Shown: positions 6,630-13,949 of the stretch, one piece after another
Numbering within the stretch: the stretch's first letter is position 1
How the letters are laid out: each line of letters opens with the position of its first letter
Assembly: GCA_003249275.1 (NCBI GenBank)
Contig: QKJO01000035.1
Coordinates: 1 to 24,402 of the forward strand
Direction: 5' to 3'
Source of the DNA: Spirochaetaceae bacterium
Lineage (GTDB): Bacteria; Spirochaetota; Spirochaetia; Spirochaetales_E; Spirochaetaceae_B
DNA: 24,402 bases
The notes under the pieces: generated by a model
The model's input: the letters and a program-made list of their open reading frames with translations, nothing else
Told to the model about the DNA's origin: nothing
The model's database searches: none
Position numbers and translations under genes: made by a program

Positions 6630-7779
6630 GGGTTGTTTTCAGAAACAGAAGAGTCAGAACCGCTCCCGCCAGGGGGAAAACAGAAAAAATCTGAAAGAGC
6701 AGAGAGAACCCGGCAAATCCGAGGAACCAGCCTCCCGCAAATCCTCCGATAAAGAGGGAGAGCCCCATCCCCACAGCCGTATAGAGGGACATAGCCTGTC
6801 CCCTGACTGCCGGCGGAGTGGTTTTCGATATCAGGGTAACCATGGCCAGATGGTTGAGGCCGAAGGACAGGCTGTGAAGAATCTGTACAAGGTAGAGGGG
6901 AAGAAGGGATGAGGAAAGAGAGTAGGCCTGCATCCTGATAAACCCCGCCCCCAGACTTATAAGCCACAGCCCTCTCAGTCCGAATTTCTTAAGCAGCCAG
7001 CCAGAAAAGAAGAACAGGGGAATTTCAAAAAGGGGTCCTATGGCCCAGAATCCTCCGATATTCCCCGTGCCGAACTTGTTTTTGATCAATAGAGAAAAGA
7101 AGGTGTAGTGTCCCGACAGTCCGAGGTAGTTGAGAAATCCGATGGACAATCCGATCCAGTACACACCGGGGAAGGATTTGAGAGTCCGGAGAAAGGAGCT
7201 GTGCTCATGCTTCTCTTCGGCCAGCGAAGCGGCCGGAAGGCGGACCACAAGAACGAGGACAAGGGCTATCATCATCGTGAATGCCGCAAAGACCGAATAG
7301 GGTCTGCCGCCGTCGACCAGCCCTGTGATCTGAATCATCAGAGCCATGACGAAAAAACCCAGGCTTCCGTACAGGCGTGCTTTGCCATAGGTCTTGTCCG
7401 GTTCCGGCATGACCTGGCCGTAGTGGGCGTCCACAAGGGACGCCGGGGATTTGATGACGAATCCCAGGCCCAGGGTCAGCAGGATCAGCAGAACAGGATA
7501 GGTTGTGCCCGCAATGAAGTAGAGGACCAGTATGGAAGCCAGACTGATGATGATGACCGTCCGTCTGGGCGATCTGATTTTGTCATAGTAGTGGCCGATC
7601 AGCAGAAGCCCCAGGATGCTGAACAGCTCGTAAGAGCCCATCAGAATCCCTACTTCCGACGGGCTGTGGCCCTTGCTCTGCAGCAGGAGGGGGAAAAAGG
7701 GATAGAGGGCGGCGATCCCGGCAAAGAGAAAAAAATAGATCAGGCTGTATATGGTCTGACGGGCTTTGGTGCTGCTCAT
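6619..7779 (-). CDS. MFS transporter, substrate unknown
   Basis: The 386-residue protein has about twelve hydrophobic segments. A motif-A-like loop, G-H-Y-Y-D-K-I-R-S-P-R-R near 62-73, links helices 2 and 3. It resembles the small MFS_1-like group that includes LacY- and HcaT-type permeases, which usually import by proton symport; that placement is by general pattern. It lies 30 bases downstream of tdh on the same strand, which might suggest an amino-acid or 2-ketobutyrate link. However, it has its own promoter-like sequence with the -10 ending five bases before the ATG and no Shine-Dalgarno site. It may therefore be a separately transcribed leaderless gene and unrelated in function. Confidence 0.8.
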   Translation of the reverse strand: MSSTKARQTIYSLIYFFLFAGIAALYPFFPLLLQSKGHSPSEVGILMGSYELFSILGLLLIGHYYDKIRSPRRTVIIISLASILVLYFIAGTTYPVLLILLTLGLGFVIKSPASLVDAHYGQVMPEPDKTYGKARLYGSLGFFVMALMIQITGLVDGGRPYSVFAAFTMMIALVLVLVVRLPAASLAEEKHEHSSFLRTLKSFPGVYWIGLSIGFLNYLGLSGHYTFFSLLIKNKFGTGNIGGFWAIGPLFEIPLFFFSGWLLKKFGLRGLWLISLGAGFIRMQAYSLSSSLLPLYLVQILHSLSFGLNHLAMVTLISKTTPPAVRGQAMSLYTAVGMGLSLFIGGFAGGWFLGFAGFSLLFQIFSVFPLAGAVLTLLFLKTTPGE

Positions 7780-7784
7780 GGTTC

Positions 7785-7813
7785 ACTATAGAGCCGTCAT
7801 GAAGACGTATCAA
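7785..7813 (-). promoter_or_regulatory. Near-consensus promoter giving a probable leaderless MFS mRNA
   Basis: On the minus strand, TTGATA (7808-7813) and TATAGT (7785-7790) are separated by exactly 17 bases. Each matches the sigma-70 consensus at five of six positions. Only five bases (GAACC) separate the -10 from the ATG at 7779, so transcription should start at or next to the start codon. The -35 overlaps the tdh stop codon. Confidence 0.6.
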
Positions 7814-8835
7814 TCCCAGTAGAGCAGTATTTTACCAGACTGGCCGCCTTTCATAATGTCGAAACCCCTCTGGAATTCATCCACGGGCAGACGATGGGTG
7901 ATAATCCGGGAGATATCCAGTCCCGAGCGGATCATGGCCGCCATCTTGTACCAGGTCTCGTACATCTCCCTTCCGTAGATGCCCTTGAGGGTCAGTCCCT
8001 TGAAGATGATTTTATTCCAGTCCACCGTTGATTCTCCCGGGGGGATGCCGAGGAGGGCCACCTTGCCGCCGTTGTTCATCTTCTCAAACATCTGAGCCTG
8101 AGCGGCCCCATTCCCCGACATTTCAAGCCCTACGTCGAAGCCCTCCAGCATATGGAGATCATTCATAATGTCGTCCAGGCTCTCCGTCCGGGTGTTGACG
8201 GCCCGGGTGACCCCCATCTGCCTGGCCAGGTTGAGGCGGTATTCATTGACATCGGTGATGATGACGTATCGGGCCCCCGCGTGCCTCGCCACCGCTGCCG
8301 CCATGATGCCGATGGGGCCGGCGCCGGTGATCAGGACATCCTCACCCACCATATCGAAGGAGAGGGCCGTGTGGACGGCGTTGCCGAAGGGGTCGAAGAT
8401 CGATGCCGCCTCATCGCTGATGAAGTCGTCCAGTTTGAAGGCGTTTTCCGCCGGGAGAACAAGATACTCGGCAAAGCATCCCGTCCGGTTGACGCCGATG
8501 CCCCGGGTGTTCCGGCAGAGATGGCGCTTTCCGGCCCGGCAGTTCCGGCAGTGCCCGCAGGTCAGATGTCCTTCGCCCGTGACCCTGTCGCCGATTCTGA
8601 ATCCCGAAACTTCGCTTCCCAGTGCTTCCACAATTCCCACAAACTCGTGACCGGTAATCATGGGAACGGGGATGGTCTTCTGCGACCACTCATCCCAGTT
8701 GTAGATGTGCACATCCGTCCCGCAGACGGCTGTAATTTTTATACGGATGAGAAGATCGTTGGGACCGTAGTCGGGCACGGGTGCATCGATCATCCACAGG
8801 CCTGGTCGGGGTTCCGTCTTAGCCAGTGCTTTCAT
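7810..8835 (-). CDS. tdh: L-threonine 3-dehydrogenase
   Basis: It oxidises L-threonine with NAD+ to L-2-amino-3-ketobutyrate in the cytoplasm, the first step of threonine breakdown to glycine and acetyl-CoA. The 341-residue length equals that of E. coli Tdh, and identity is visible along the whole chain. This medium-chain zinc dehydrogenase has the catalytic zinc site C38, H63 and E64. The structural zinc cysteines are C93, C96, C99 and C107. The nucleotide-binding motif is G-A-G-P-I-G near 170. The segment [17 protein letters not shown] is diagnostic for threonine dehydrogenase among its relatives. The start codon overlaps the kbl stop in ATGA, so the two are translationally coupled and their products act in sequence. 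Confidence 0.96.
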   Translation of the reverse strand: MKALAKTEPRPGLWMIDAPVPDYGPNDLLIRIKITAVCGTDVHIYNWDEWSQKTIPVPMITGHEFVGIVEALGSEVSGFRIGDRVTGEGHLTCGHCRNCRAGKRHLCRNTRGIGVNRTGCFAEYLVLPAENAFKLDDFISDEAASIFDPFGNAVHTALSFDMVGEDVLITGAGPIGIMAAAVARHAGARYVIITDVNEYRLNLARQMGVTRAVNTRTESLDDIMNDLHMLEGFDVGLEMSGNGAAQAQMFEKMNNGGKVALLGIPPGESTVDWNKIIFKGLTLKGIYGREMYETWYKMAAMIRSGLDISRIITHRLPVDEFQRGFDIMKGGQSGKILLYWD

Positions 8836-10022
8836 GAAATCACCTCCAGTTCTCTGCCTGTTTCAATGATTTTATCAAGTGCTTCGTCAATGTTCCCACC
8901 GCTGTGGGCGGCGGACATCTGGAACCGGATTCGGGCTTTTCCCATGGGGACAACGGGGTAGGAGAATCCGATCGCATAGATCCCTTTTTTAAGCAGTTCA
9001 TCGGCCATCTTTCCGGCCAGAGCCGCGTCACCCAGCATGAGGGGGACAATGGGATGTTCCCCGGGGACGACCGTGAATCCCGCATCGGCCAGCCCTTTTC
9101 TGAACCGGCGGGTATGGGCAAAGAGGGTTTTCCTGAGATCCGGTTCTTCGGCGACCATCTTCAGGGCTTCAAGGGAGGTCGAAGCGATCACCGGAGCCAG
9201 GGAATTGGAAAAAAGGTAAGGCCTGGACCGCTGTCTGAGCCATCCGATGATCTCCTTTTTTCCCGCGGTATAGCCTCCCGAGGCTCCGCCCAGGGCCTTG
9301 CCCAGGGTCCCGGTCAGGATATCCACCCTGCCCTTCACTCCGCAGAACGCGGGTGTCCCGGATCCGTCCTCACCCATAAAACCGACCGCATGGGAGTCGT
9401 CCACCATGACAAGAGCATCGTATTTGTCCGCCAGATCGCAGATTCCGGCCAGATTCGCTATGGTACCGTCCATGGAAAAGACGCCGTCGGTGGCGATGAT
9501 CCTGTAGCGGGCATTTTTCGATTCTACGAGCCTTGCTTCCAGATCCTTCATGTCGTTGTTTCTGTATCTGTACCGGGCGGCTTTGCAGAGCCTGATGCCG
9601 TCGATTATGCTGGCATGGTTCAGCTCGTCGCTGATGACCGCATCCTCCTCTCCCAGGAGGGTTTCGAAGAGTCCTCCGTTGGCATCGAAGCAGGAACTGT
9701 AGAGGATGGTGTCTTCGGTTCCCAGAAAGCGGCTGAGGGCTCCTTCCAGTTCCTTGTGAACCGTCTGGGTACCGCAGATAAACCGGACAGAGGAGAGGCC
9801 GTAGCCGTAGGTCTCCAGAGATTCTGCTGCCTTTGCGACAAGCCGGGGATGGTCCGCCAGCCCCAGGTAGTTGTTGGCGCAGAAATTCAGAACTTTCCCT
9901 CCTCCCTCTACACCGATTCCGGCCTGCTGGGGGGTGGAAAGGACCCGTTCGCTCTTGTACAGTCCCTTCTGTTTCAGTTCTTCAAGCTCAGTCGACAGGA
10001 AGGCCGTCATTTTTCTGCTCAT
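8832..10022 (-). CDS. kbl: Glycine C-acetyltransferase (2-amino-3-ketobutyrate CoA ligase)
   Basis: This PLP enzyme of the alpha-oxoamine synthase family splits 2-amino-3-ketobutyrate with CoA into glycine and acetyl-CoA, taking the product of Tdh. The 396 residues are the usual Kbl length. Visible marks are N-N-Y-L-G-L near 50, the [10 protein letters not shown] cofactor region near 208, and the PLP lysine K242 in [17 protein letters not shown] four bases upstream selects the ATG at 10022 over the ATG at 10010. It is first in the kbl-tdh pair and overlaps tdh by four bases. A TATACT lies about 30 bases upstream but I see no good -35, so the promoter is uncertain. The related activity 8-amino-7-oxononanoate synthase is unlikely given the tdh partner. 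Confidence 0.95.
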   Translation of the reverse strand: MSRKMTAFLSTELEELKQKGLYKSERVLSTPQQAGIGVEGGGKVLNFCANNYLGLADHPRLVAKAAESLETYGYGLSSVRFICGTQTVHKELEGALSRFLGTEDTILYSSCFDANGGLFETLLGEEDAVISDELNHASIIDGIRLCKAARYRYRNNDMKDLEARLVESKNARYRIIATDGVFSMDGTIANLAGICDLADKYDALVMVDDSHAVGFMGEDGSGTPAFCGVKGRVDILTGTLGKALGGASGGYTAGKKEIIGWLRQRSRPYLFSNSLAPVIASTSLEALKMVAEEPDLRKTLFAHTRRFRKGLADAGFTVVPGEHPIVPLMLGDAALAGKMADELLKKGIYAIGFSYPVVPMGKARIRFQMSAAHSGGNIDEALDKIIETGRELEVIS

Positions 10023-10094
10023 GGATCTCTCCTTTGAAAGTTTTCACCTTCAAGTATAATCCATGGCAGGCAGGGGTCTGATTTGATTTATAAC

Positions 10095-10122
10095 AAAAAT
10101 AACTCCCCCCTGAGGAGGAGTT
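10095..10122 (-). terminator. Intrinsic terminator of the beta-glucosidase gene
   Basis: Read on the minus strand, AACTCC pairs with GGAGTT around a ten-base C/T/G-rich loop, followed by ATTTTTG. It lies about 50 bases beyond the beta-glucosidase stop codon. The plus strand also has eight T residues after the stem (10121-10128), so it could work in both directions. The rest of the 10023-10174 spacer holds only the kbl ribosome site and a possible -10. Confidence 0.75.
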
Positions 10123-10174
10123 TTTTTTAAGCAGAAGATCTTCCCGGAGGCGGGGGAAGAGTCCGGAACCGGGA

Positions 10175-11521
10175 TCAGTAGACCCGGTTTCCGGCCATGA
10201 CGCGGGAGTAGTATTTCCCCGACTCCTTGACCGTTCTTTTCTGGGTGTCGTAATCGACCCGGATGATGCCGAATCTCTTGGAATATCCCCAGGCCCATTC
10301 AAAGTTGTCCATCAGGGACCAGAGGTAGTACCCCTTCAGGTTGGCACCCTCTTCGATGGCCCTGTGGCAGGCTCTCAGGTGGGTTCTCAGGTATTCGATC
10401 CGGTCGTAATCTTTGACGGTTCCGTCTTCCGACATCCTGTCCCGGGCGGCCATTCCGTTTTCTGTTATGTATACGGGAAGTTCGGGAAAGAACTCCTTCA
10501 TGTATTTGAGGTCCCAGTAGAGGGCGTCAGGCGTTACGGGCCAGCCCATATCGGTTCTGGGGTAGGCTTCCGGCAGCTCGACGGGCTCATATCCCGCCTC
10601 GTTGTCGGCCGCTGCAACGGGAGGACAGTTGTAAAAATTGATGCCGAAGTAGTCGACGGGCGCAGAGATGATCTTCATATCCTCGGCCGTGCAGTCGGGG
10701 AGCGCCCCATAGTGTCTGACATAGGCTGTTTCATCATACTCCCCCGTCATCATGGGGAACAGTCTCTGGGAGTTTCTCTCTTTCCAGGCTTTGCGGGCAG
10801 CCGACAGATGGGGTTCTTCCGCCACGACGGGCCAGGGGGCCTCATTGTTGTCCACAAGTCCGACAAAGGAGTCTTTCACGTTTTTCCGGAGTACCTGGAC
10901 GGCCATTCCGTGACCCAGAAGGGCATGGTGAACCGTCTGGTTTGTGATCTTGTCGCTCTCCTTTCCGCCGGGAGCATGCATATCCAGTTTATGGGCCAGG
11001 GTTGTGAAACACATGATCTCATTGATGGTGGCCCATTTTTTGACCCTGTCTCCCAGACTGCGGCTGACGATGTCGCTGTAGTCGGCAAAGTAGGAGGCCA
11101 TGTTCCGGTCCTTCCAGCCGCCGAACTGATCCTGAAGCACCTGGGGCAGGTCCCAGTGAAAGAGGGTCACCAGCGGTTCGATGCCGGCGGCAAGAAGTTC
11201 ATCCGTTAAGCTGTTGTAGAAATCAAGACCTTTGGTGTTCACACTGCCCCGGCCCTGCGGGAGTATCCTGGGCCAGGCTATGGAGAAGCGGTAGTGCTTC
11301 AGCCCCATCTCCTTCATGAGGGCCACATCATCCTTGTAACGGTGATAGTGATCGCAGGCCACATTGCCCGTATCTCCTCCGGCAACCTTGCCCGGTCTGC
11401 GGCAGAACCGGTCCCAGACGCATTCGCCCCGTCCGTCCTCCTGCCAGGCTCCTTCGATCTGATATGAGGCTGTCGCCGAACCCCAGACAAAACCGTCGGG
11501 GAATTTGTAGTCCTGTACCAT
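10175..11521 (-). CDS. Beta-glucosidase (GH1)
   Basis: The 448-residue cytoplasmic enzyme is a retaining glycoside hydrolase of family 1 that releases glucose from cellobiose or other beta-glucosides. Landmarks are F-P-D-G-F-V-W-G-S-A-T-A-S-Y-Q-I-E-G at the start, the acid/base E168 in T-I-N-E-I, and the nucleophile E354 in I-T-E-N-G. The C-terminal W-S-L-M-D-N-F-E-W-A-W-G-Y aglycone and glucose site is also present. It lacks a signal peptide. The acid/base motif is unusual: isoleucine replaces the proline of the common T-L/F-N-E-P. AAGGAAGAG lies upstream of the ATG. The divergent AraC-family gene shares the promoter spacer and is the likely regulator. The overall length favours a plain beta-glucosidase over 6-phospho-beta-glucosidases, but phosphorylated substrates are not excluded. 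Confidence 0.92.
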   Translation of the reverse strand: MVQDYKFPDGFVWGSATASYQIEGAWQEDGRGECVWDRFCRRPGKVAGGDTGNVACDHYHRYKDDVALMKEMGLKHYRFSIAWPRILPQGRGSVNTKGLDFYNSLTDELLAAGIEPLVTLFHWDLPQVLQDQFGGWKDRNMASYFADYSDIVSRSLGDRVKKWATINEIMCFTTLAHKLDMHAPGGKESDKITNQTVHHALLGHGMAVQVLRKNVKDSFVGLVDNNEAPWPVVAEEPHLSAARKAWKERNSQRLFPMMTGEYDETAYVRHYGALPDCTAEDMKIISAPVDYFGINFYNCPPVAAADNEAGYEPVELPEAYPRTDMGWPVTPDALYWDLKYMKEFFPELPVYITENGMAARDRMSEDGTVKDYDRIEYLRTHLRACHRAIEEGANLKGYYLWSLMDNFEWAWGYSKRFGIIRVDYDTQKRTVKESGKYYSRVMAGNRVY

Positions 11522-11584
11522 ATGTCTCTTCCTTCTGAATCCGCTGGATGCGGTTTAGCGTTTCTGCTGCTATTCTATTCCCGT

Positions 11585-11637
11585 TTATTTGATATAATCT
11601 TGATTATATCTGATATTTCATTGTACATATTTGATAT
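11585..11637. promoter_or_regulatory. Three phased direct repeats in the divergent bgl/araC-type promoter region
   Basis: The 11-bp motif W-T-A-T-Y-T-G-A-T-A-T occurs at 11585-11595, 11606-11616 and 11627-11637, each copy starting exactly 21 bases after the last. TATAAT is present on both strands inside the array (11593-11598 plus, 11603-11608 minus), and 11591-11610 is a perfect 9-bp inverted repeat with a TT centre. A 21-bp spacing puts sites on the same helix face and is the spacing of AraC half-sites. The neighbouring AraC-family protein is the natural ligand (inference). Confidence 0.7.
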
Positions 11638-11655
11638 CGGAGTCGTAAAGACGGT

Positions 11656-12513
11656 ATGGAAGATCTTATCACAGTTCAGCTCCAGGACATCCTCCCCAAT
11701 AAATTCATTCTATACAGAATCAGAAGTCACCGTCCCTGGACCTTTCCCAGGCACAGGCACTGCCGGGTCTTCGAGTTCTACTATCTCTTTGAAGGCGAGG
11801 TGACCCACCACTTTGACGGGTATGACACGGTCATGAAAGAGGGCGACTTTCTGATGATCCATGAGGATGAGTATCACAGCATGTCGGGCCGGAATTTTGA
11901 TTTTTTCAATCTGATTCTGCCTCAGGAGTACTGGGACCGTCTTCTGGGAGTCCTGGATCTGGGGACCCTGTTTCAGCCGGATCCCCGGGAGCACCGTTTC
12001 TCTGCCCGTTTTCCCGGGACACAGCAGGGATGGATACTGGAAGATCTGGAGCGTCTTTTCCTCTATCAGAAAACGGATTACGGAGATATTCTCCTGGGGA
12101 GGTTCATCCTGAACCTGGCATCACGGATCAAAGGGCTCCCCGAGATCGGCAGAAAAAAGGAGGAGGTCAGTGAAATCCCCTCCTGGATGAAGACTCTCTT
12201 TCTGGAGGTAGAAGGAAGGATGGGAGATCAGCTGACGGTAAAGAATCTGTCCGAACTGACTTCAAGGACCCCCGAGCATCTTTCCCGTAGCTTTCGCAAG
12301 CACCTCGGCATGACTCCCTCCACCTGGCTGAACCGGCAGAAACTGGACCATGCCGCCCTGCTGCTGGAACACACCAATACGGCGGTACTGGATATCGCCC
12401 TCTCCCTGGGGTTTGACAATCTCGGTTATTTCTACCGTCTCTTCAAGGCCCGGTTCGGCATTCCTCCCGCCGTCTACCGGAAGGAAAAGTCCCATGTCTA
12501 TTACGGAGACTGA
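11656..12513 (+). CDS. AraC-family regulator, ChbR-like, of the beta-glucosidase gene
   Basis: The 285-residue protein has an N-terminal cupin sensor. Its pattern P-R-H-R-H-C-R-V-F-E-F-Y-Y-L-F-E-G (about 31-47) and G-D-F-L-M-I-H-E-D-E-Y-H-S (about 63-75) closely parallels E. coli ChbR, which controls chitobiose/cellobiose genes. The linker I-P-S-W-M-K-T also matches. The C-terminal double helix-turn-helix (about 185-280) includes V-L-D-I-A-L-S-L-G-F and F-K-A-R-F-G-I-P-P-A-V-Y-R. The ATG at 11656 has only a weak upstream GACGG. It is divergent from the beta-glucosidase gene, with three phased repeats between them, so it probably switches that gene in response to a beta-glucoside. Its last 13 bases overlap the end of the convergent downstream gene. 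Confidence 0.88.
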   Translation: MEDLITVQLQDILPNKFILYRIRSHRPWTFPRHRHCRVFEFYYLFEGEVTHHFDGYDTVMKEGDFLMIHEDEYHSMSGRNFDFFNLILPQEYWDRLLGVLDLGTLFQPDPREHRFSARFPGTQQGWILEDLERLFLYQKTDYGDILLGRFILNLASRIKGLPEIGRKKEEVSEIPSWMKTLFLEVEGRMGDQLTVKNLSELTSRTPEHLSRSFRKHLGMTPSTWLNRQKLDHAALLLEHTNTAVLDIALSLGFDNLGYFYRLFKARFGIPPAVYRKEKSHVYYGD

Positions 12514-13718
12514 TGCTCCTCCTCCCGGTGGAGGCCCTGATGGATATCGTTTCTCCAGATACTGTAATTCAGGGTCCAGCGGTATTGAGAGACGCAGTCC
12601 AGTTCGATCTTCAGATCCGATTTGTCCAGTGGCAGGGTGAATTCCGCATCATCTCCCGAGGGACAGGTGTAGGTCAGGTCTTGAGTTTCGCCTTTGTATT
12701 CCAGATGGATTGTGGCCACCCCCGTATGTTCCTCTCCTCCTGATTCGGCAAAGGATATTTCCAGTTTGACTGGATACTCCGTTCCCGACCGGTCGGTGAA
12801 TCCGGTGTCGTGAACCGCTTCGGGGGTCTCTCCCGTTCCGGGGACGAGCTGCAGTCTTTCCCTTACAATCTGCTGAAGATTGTAAAGGGCCGAATTGAAG
12901 TGAGTTGTCCTGTCTTCCAGCACCAGAGTGTCTCCCGACTTTAAGTCAAATTCGGTGCTCCAGTCGCTGAAGAGAATTTCCGGTTCCTTGACAACCCCGA
13001 AATCCCCGGTCAGGTGGGTCCGGATGGAATGTTTCCCGGGGGGGAGGATGATCTCGACAGGCTTTGTGGCGTCTCCTATGGTGTAGCTGTTGAAGGTTCC
13101 GTCGATATAGATTCTGGCATCCACAAGGGGGGAAAAAAGCATGATCCTTCCCGGTTCCCGCTGCTCCCTGGCTATGATTGTCCGTTCCCCCTCATCCGAC
13201 TGGAAGGACATATCCTGCCCCGTGAGATGAAAGATCAGTTTTTCCGTCAGGGCATGGACCGTATTCTCCTGATACCCCCTTTCGGAGAAGCTGAAACTCC
13301 GCCCTGTTTCGGTATCGATGAGGTCCAGATTCATGAAGAGGTCCTCTCCCAGAAAGACAAATCCCCCCTTCAGGATATATTCGGCTCCCACGATCCGGCC
13401 CGTCTCGATAAAGCTCTTCTCATCGATCACACCTGTGAACTGAAGCTTCTGCTCCGAGAGAATCCTGTCCAAATTCTCTCTGTCCACCAGAAAGACCATT
13501 CCCGACTGAGTGAGGTCCTGTCTCAGGATCGATCCGATGATACCGGCCAGATATTCCTGCTTCGGGTCTCTGTTCAGATTCTCGACGGGAAGGACCGCCA
13601 TGCTGATTCTGCTGTCTTTTCCCTCGACCAGAGCCGCCGTTCCTATGAAAAGGGCCGTCAGTGAAAACAGAGCTGTCGGAATAAGGATCTTCCATCGGTT
13701 ATTGTTAAATTTCTTCAT
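12501..13718 (-). CDS. Membrane-anchored CsgG-like protein with a PEGA-like domain
   Basis: The 405-residue protein has one N-terminal hydrophobic segment (about 9-31) that should place the rest outside the cytoplasm. Residues about 36-150 look like the CsgG/FlgO/TolB-N-type fold. There, I-S-M-A-V-L-P-V-E-N is followed by L-V-D-R-E-N-L-D-R-I-L-S-E-Q and G-A-E-Y-I-L-K-G-G, as in spirochaetal and other proteins of this kind. A PEGA-like segment (about 195-240, A-R-I-Y-I-D-G-T then I-L-P-P-G-K-H-S-I) follows, and an acidic C-terminal third is unassigned. The role is probably envelope or surface assembly; no partner gene is linked. There is no ribosome site; a -10 hexamer ends six bases before the ATG, so the mRNA may be leaderless. 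It converges on and overlaps the AraC-type gene. Confidence 0.75.
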   Translation of the reverse strand: MKKFNNNRWKILIPTALFSLTALFIGTAALVEGKDSRISMAVLPVENLNRDPKQEYLAGIIGSILRQDLTQSGMVFLVDRENLDRILSEQKLQFTGVIDEKSFIETGRIVGAEYILKGGFVFLGEDLFMNLDLIDTETGRSFSFSERGYQENTVHALTEKLIFHLTGQDMSFQSDEGERTIIAREQREPGRIMLFSPLVDARIYIDGTFNSYTIGDATKPVEIILPPGKHSIRTHLTGDFGVVKEPEILFSDWSTEFDLKSGDTLVLEDRTTHFNSALYNLQQIVRERLQLVPGTGETPEAVHDTGFTDRSGTEYPVKLEISFAESGGEEHTGVATIHLEYKGETQDLTYTCPSGDDAEFTLPLDKSDLKIELDCVSQYRWTLNYSIWRNDIHQGLHREEEHQSP

Positions 13719-13724
13719 GACAAC

Positions 13725-13753
13725 AGTATAAAGGCAGGACCTGTGTTTGTCTT
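13725..13753 (-). promoter_or_regulatory. Promoter of the CsgG-like gene, predicting a leaderless mRNA
   Basis: On the minus strand, AAGACA (13748-13753) and TATACT (13725-13730) are 17 bases apart. Six bases (GTTGTC) separate the -10 from the ATG at 13718 and contain no Shine-Dalgarno sequence, so transcription should begin at about the start codon. Confidence 0.5.
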
Positions 13754-13785
13754 ATCAAAAAAAACAATGAAATCGGAGACACCCC

Positions 13786-13854
13786 TACAAAAACGTTGAC
13801 AAACAGATCCTCAGACGCTAGTATAGTTTTGTAGAAAATATTTTGAATACAAAA
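13786..13854 (+). promoter_or_regulatory. Transketolase operon promoter with AT-rich inverted repeats
   Basis: A perfect TTGACA lies at 13796-13801, with TAGTAT at 13819-13824 after 17 bases (TATAGT at 13822-13827 would give a 20-base spacer). TACAAAA occurs at 13786-13792 and 13848-13854, and its complement TTTTGTA at 13827-13833. The latter two arms enclose a palindromic AAAATATTTT (13835-13844). The arms bracket the promoter and start region, as an operator for an unknown repressor would. Confidence 0.55.
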
Positions 13855-13871
13855 TATAAAAGACAGAGCGG

Positions 13872-13929
13872 CGCCTGCCGCAGAAGATCGATATTCCTGC
13901 CGCCTTCCGTCGCGGAAGCAAGGCAGGCG
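13872..13929 (+). promoter_or_regulatory. Structured leader of the transketolase operon with two competing stems
   Basis: CGCCTGCC (13872-13879) can pair with GGCAGGCG (13922-13929). A second copy of CCTGCC at 13896-13901 can pair with GGCAGG (13922-13927) instead. In both cases CTTCCG (13904-13909) and CGGAAG (13913-13918) form a perfect stem with a TCG loop. The ribosome site AAAGGAGA follows at 13933-13940. Two alternative partners for one strand suggest a conformational switch. It matches no riboswitch class that I recognise. Confidence 0.5.
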
Positions 13930-13949
13930 TACAAAGGAGACCTTTCCGA

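Noticed and set aside
8904..10037. Long open frame (377 codons) on the plus strand opposite kbl
   Set aside because: The minus-strand frame is an unmistakable Kbl with all motifs. The opposite frame has no family features and arises from GC-biased third positions.
13796..13827. TTGACA with TATAGT as the transketolase promoter
   Set aside because: The spacer would be 20 bases. TAGTAT at 17 bases is more plausible, although less like the consensus.
13855..13949. TPP riboswitch in the transketolase leader
   Set aside because: I looked for the conserved CTGAGA and thi-box core segments and did not find them. The stems present do not fit that class.
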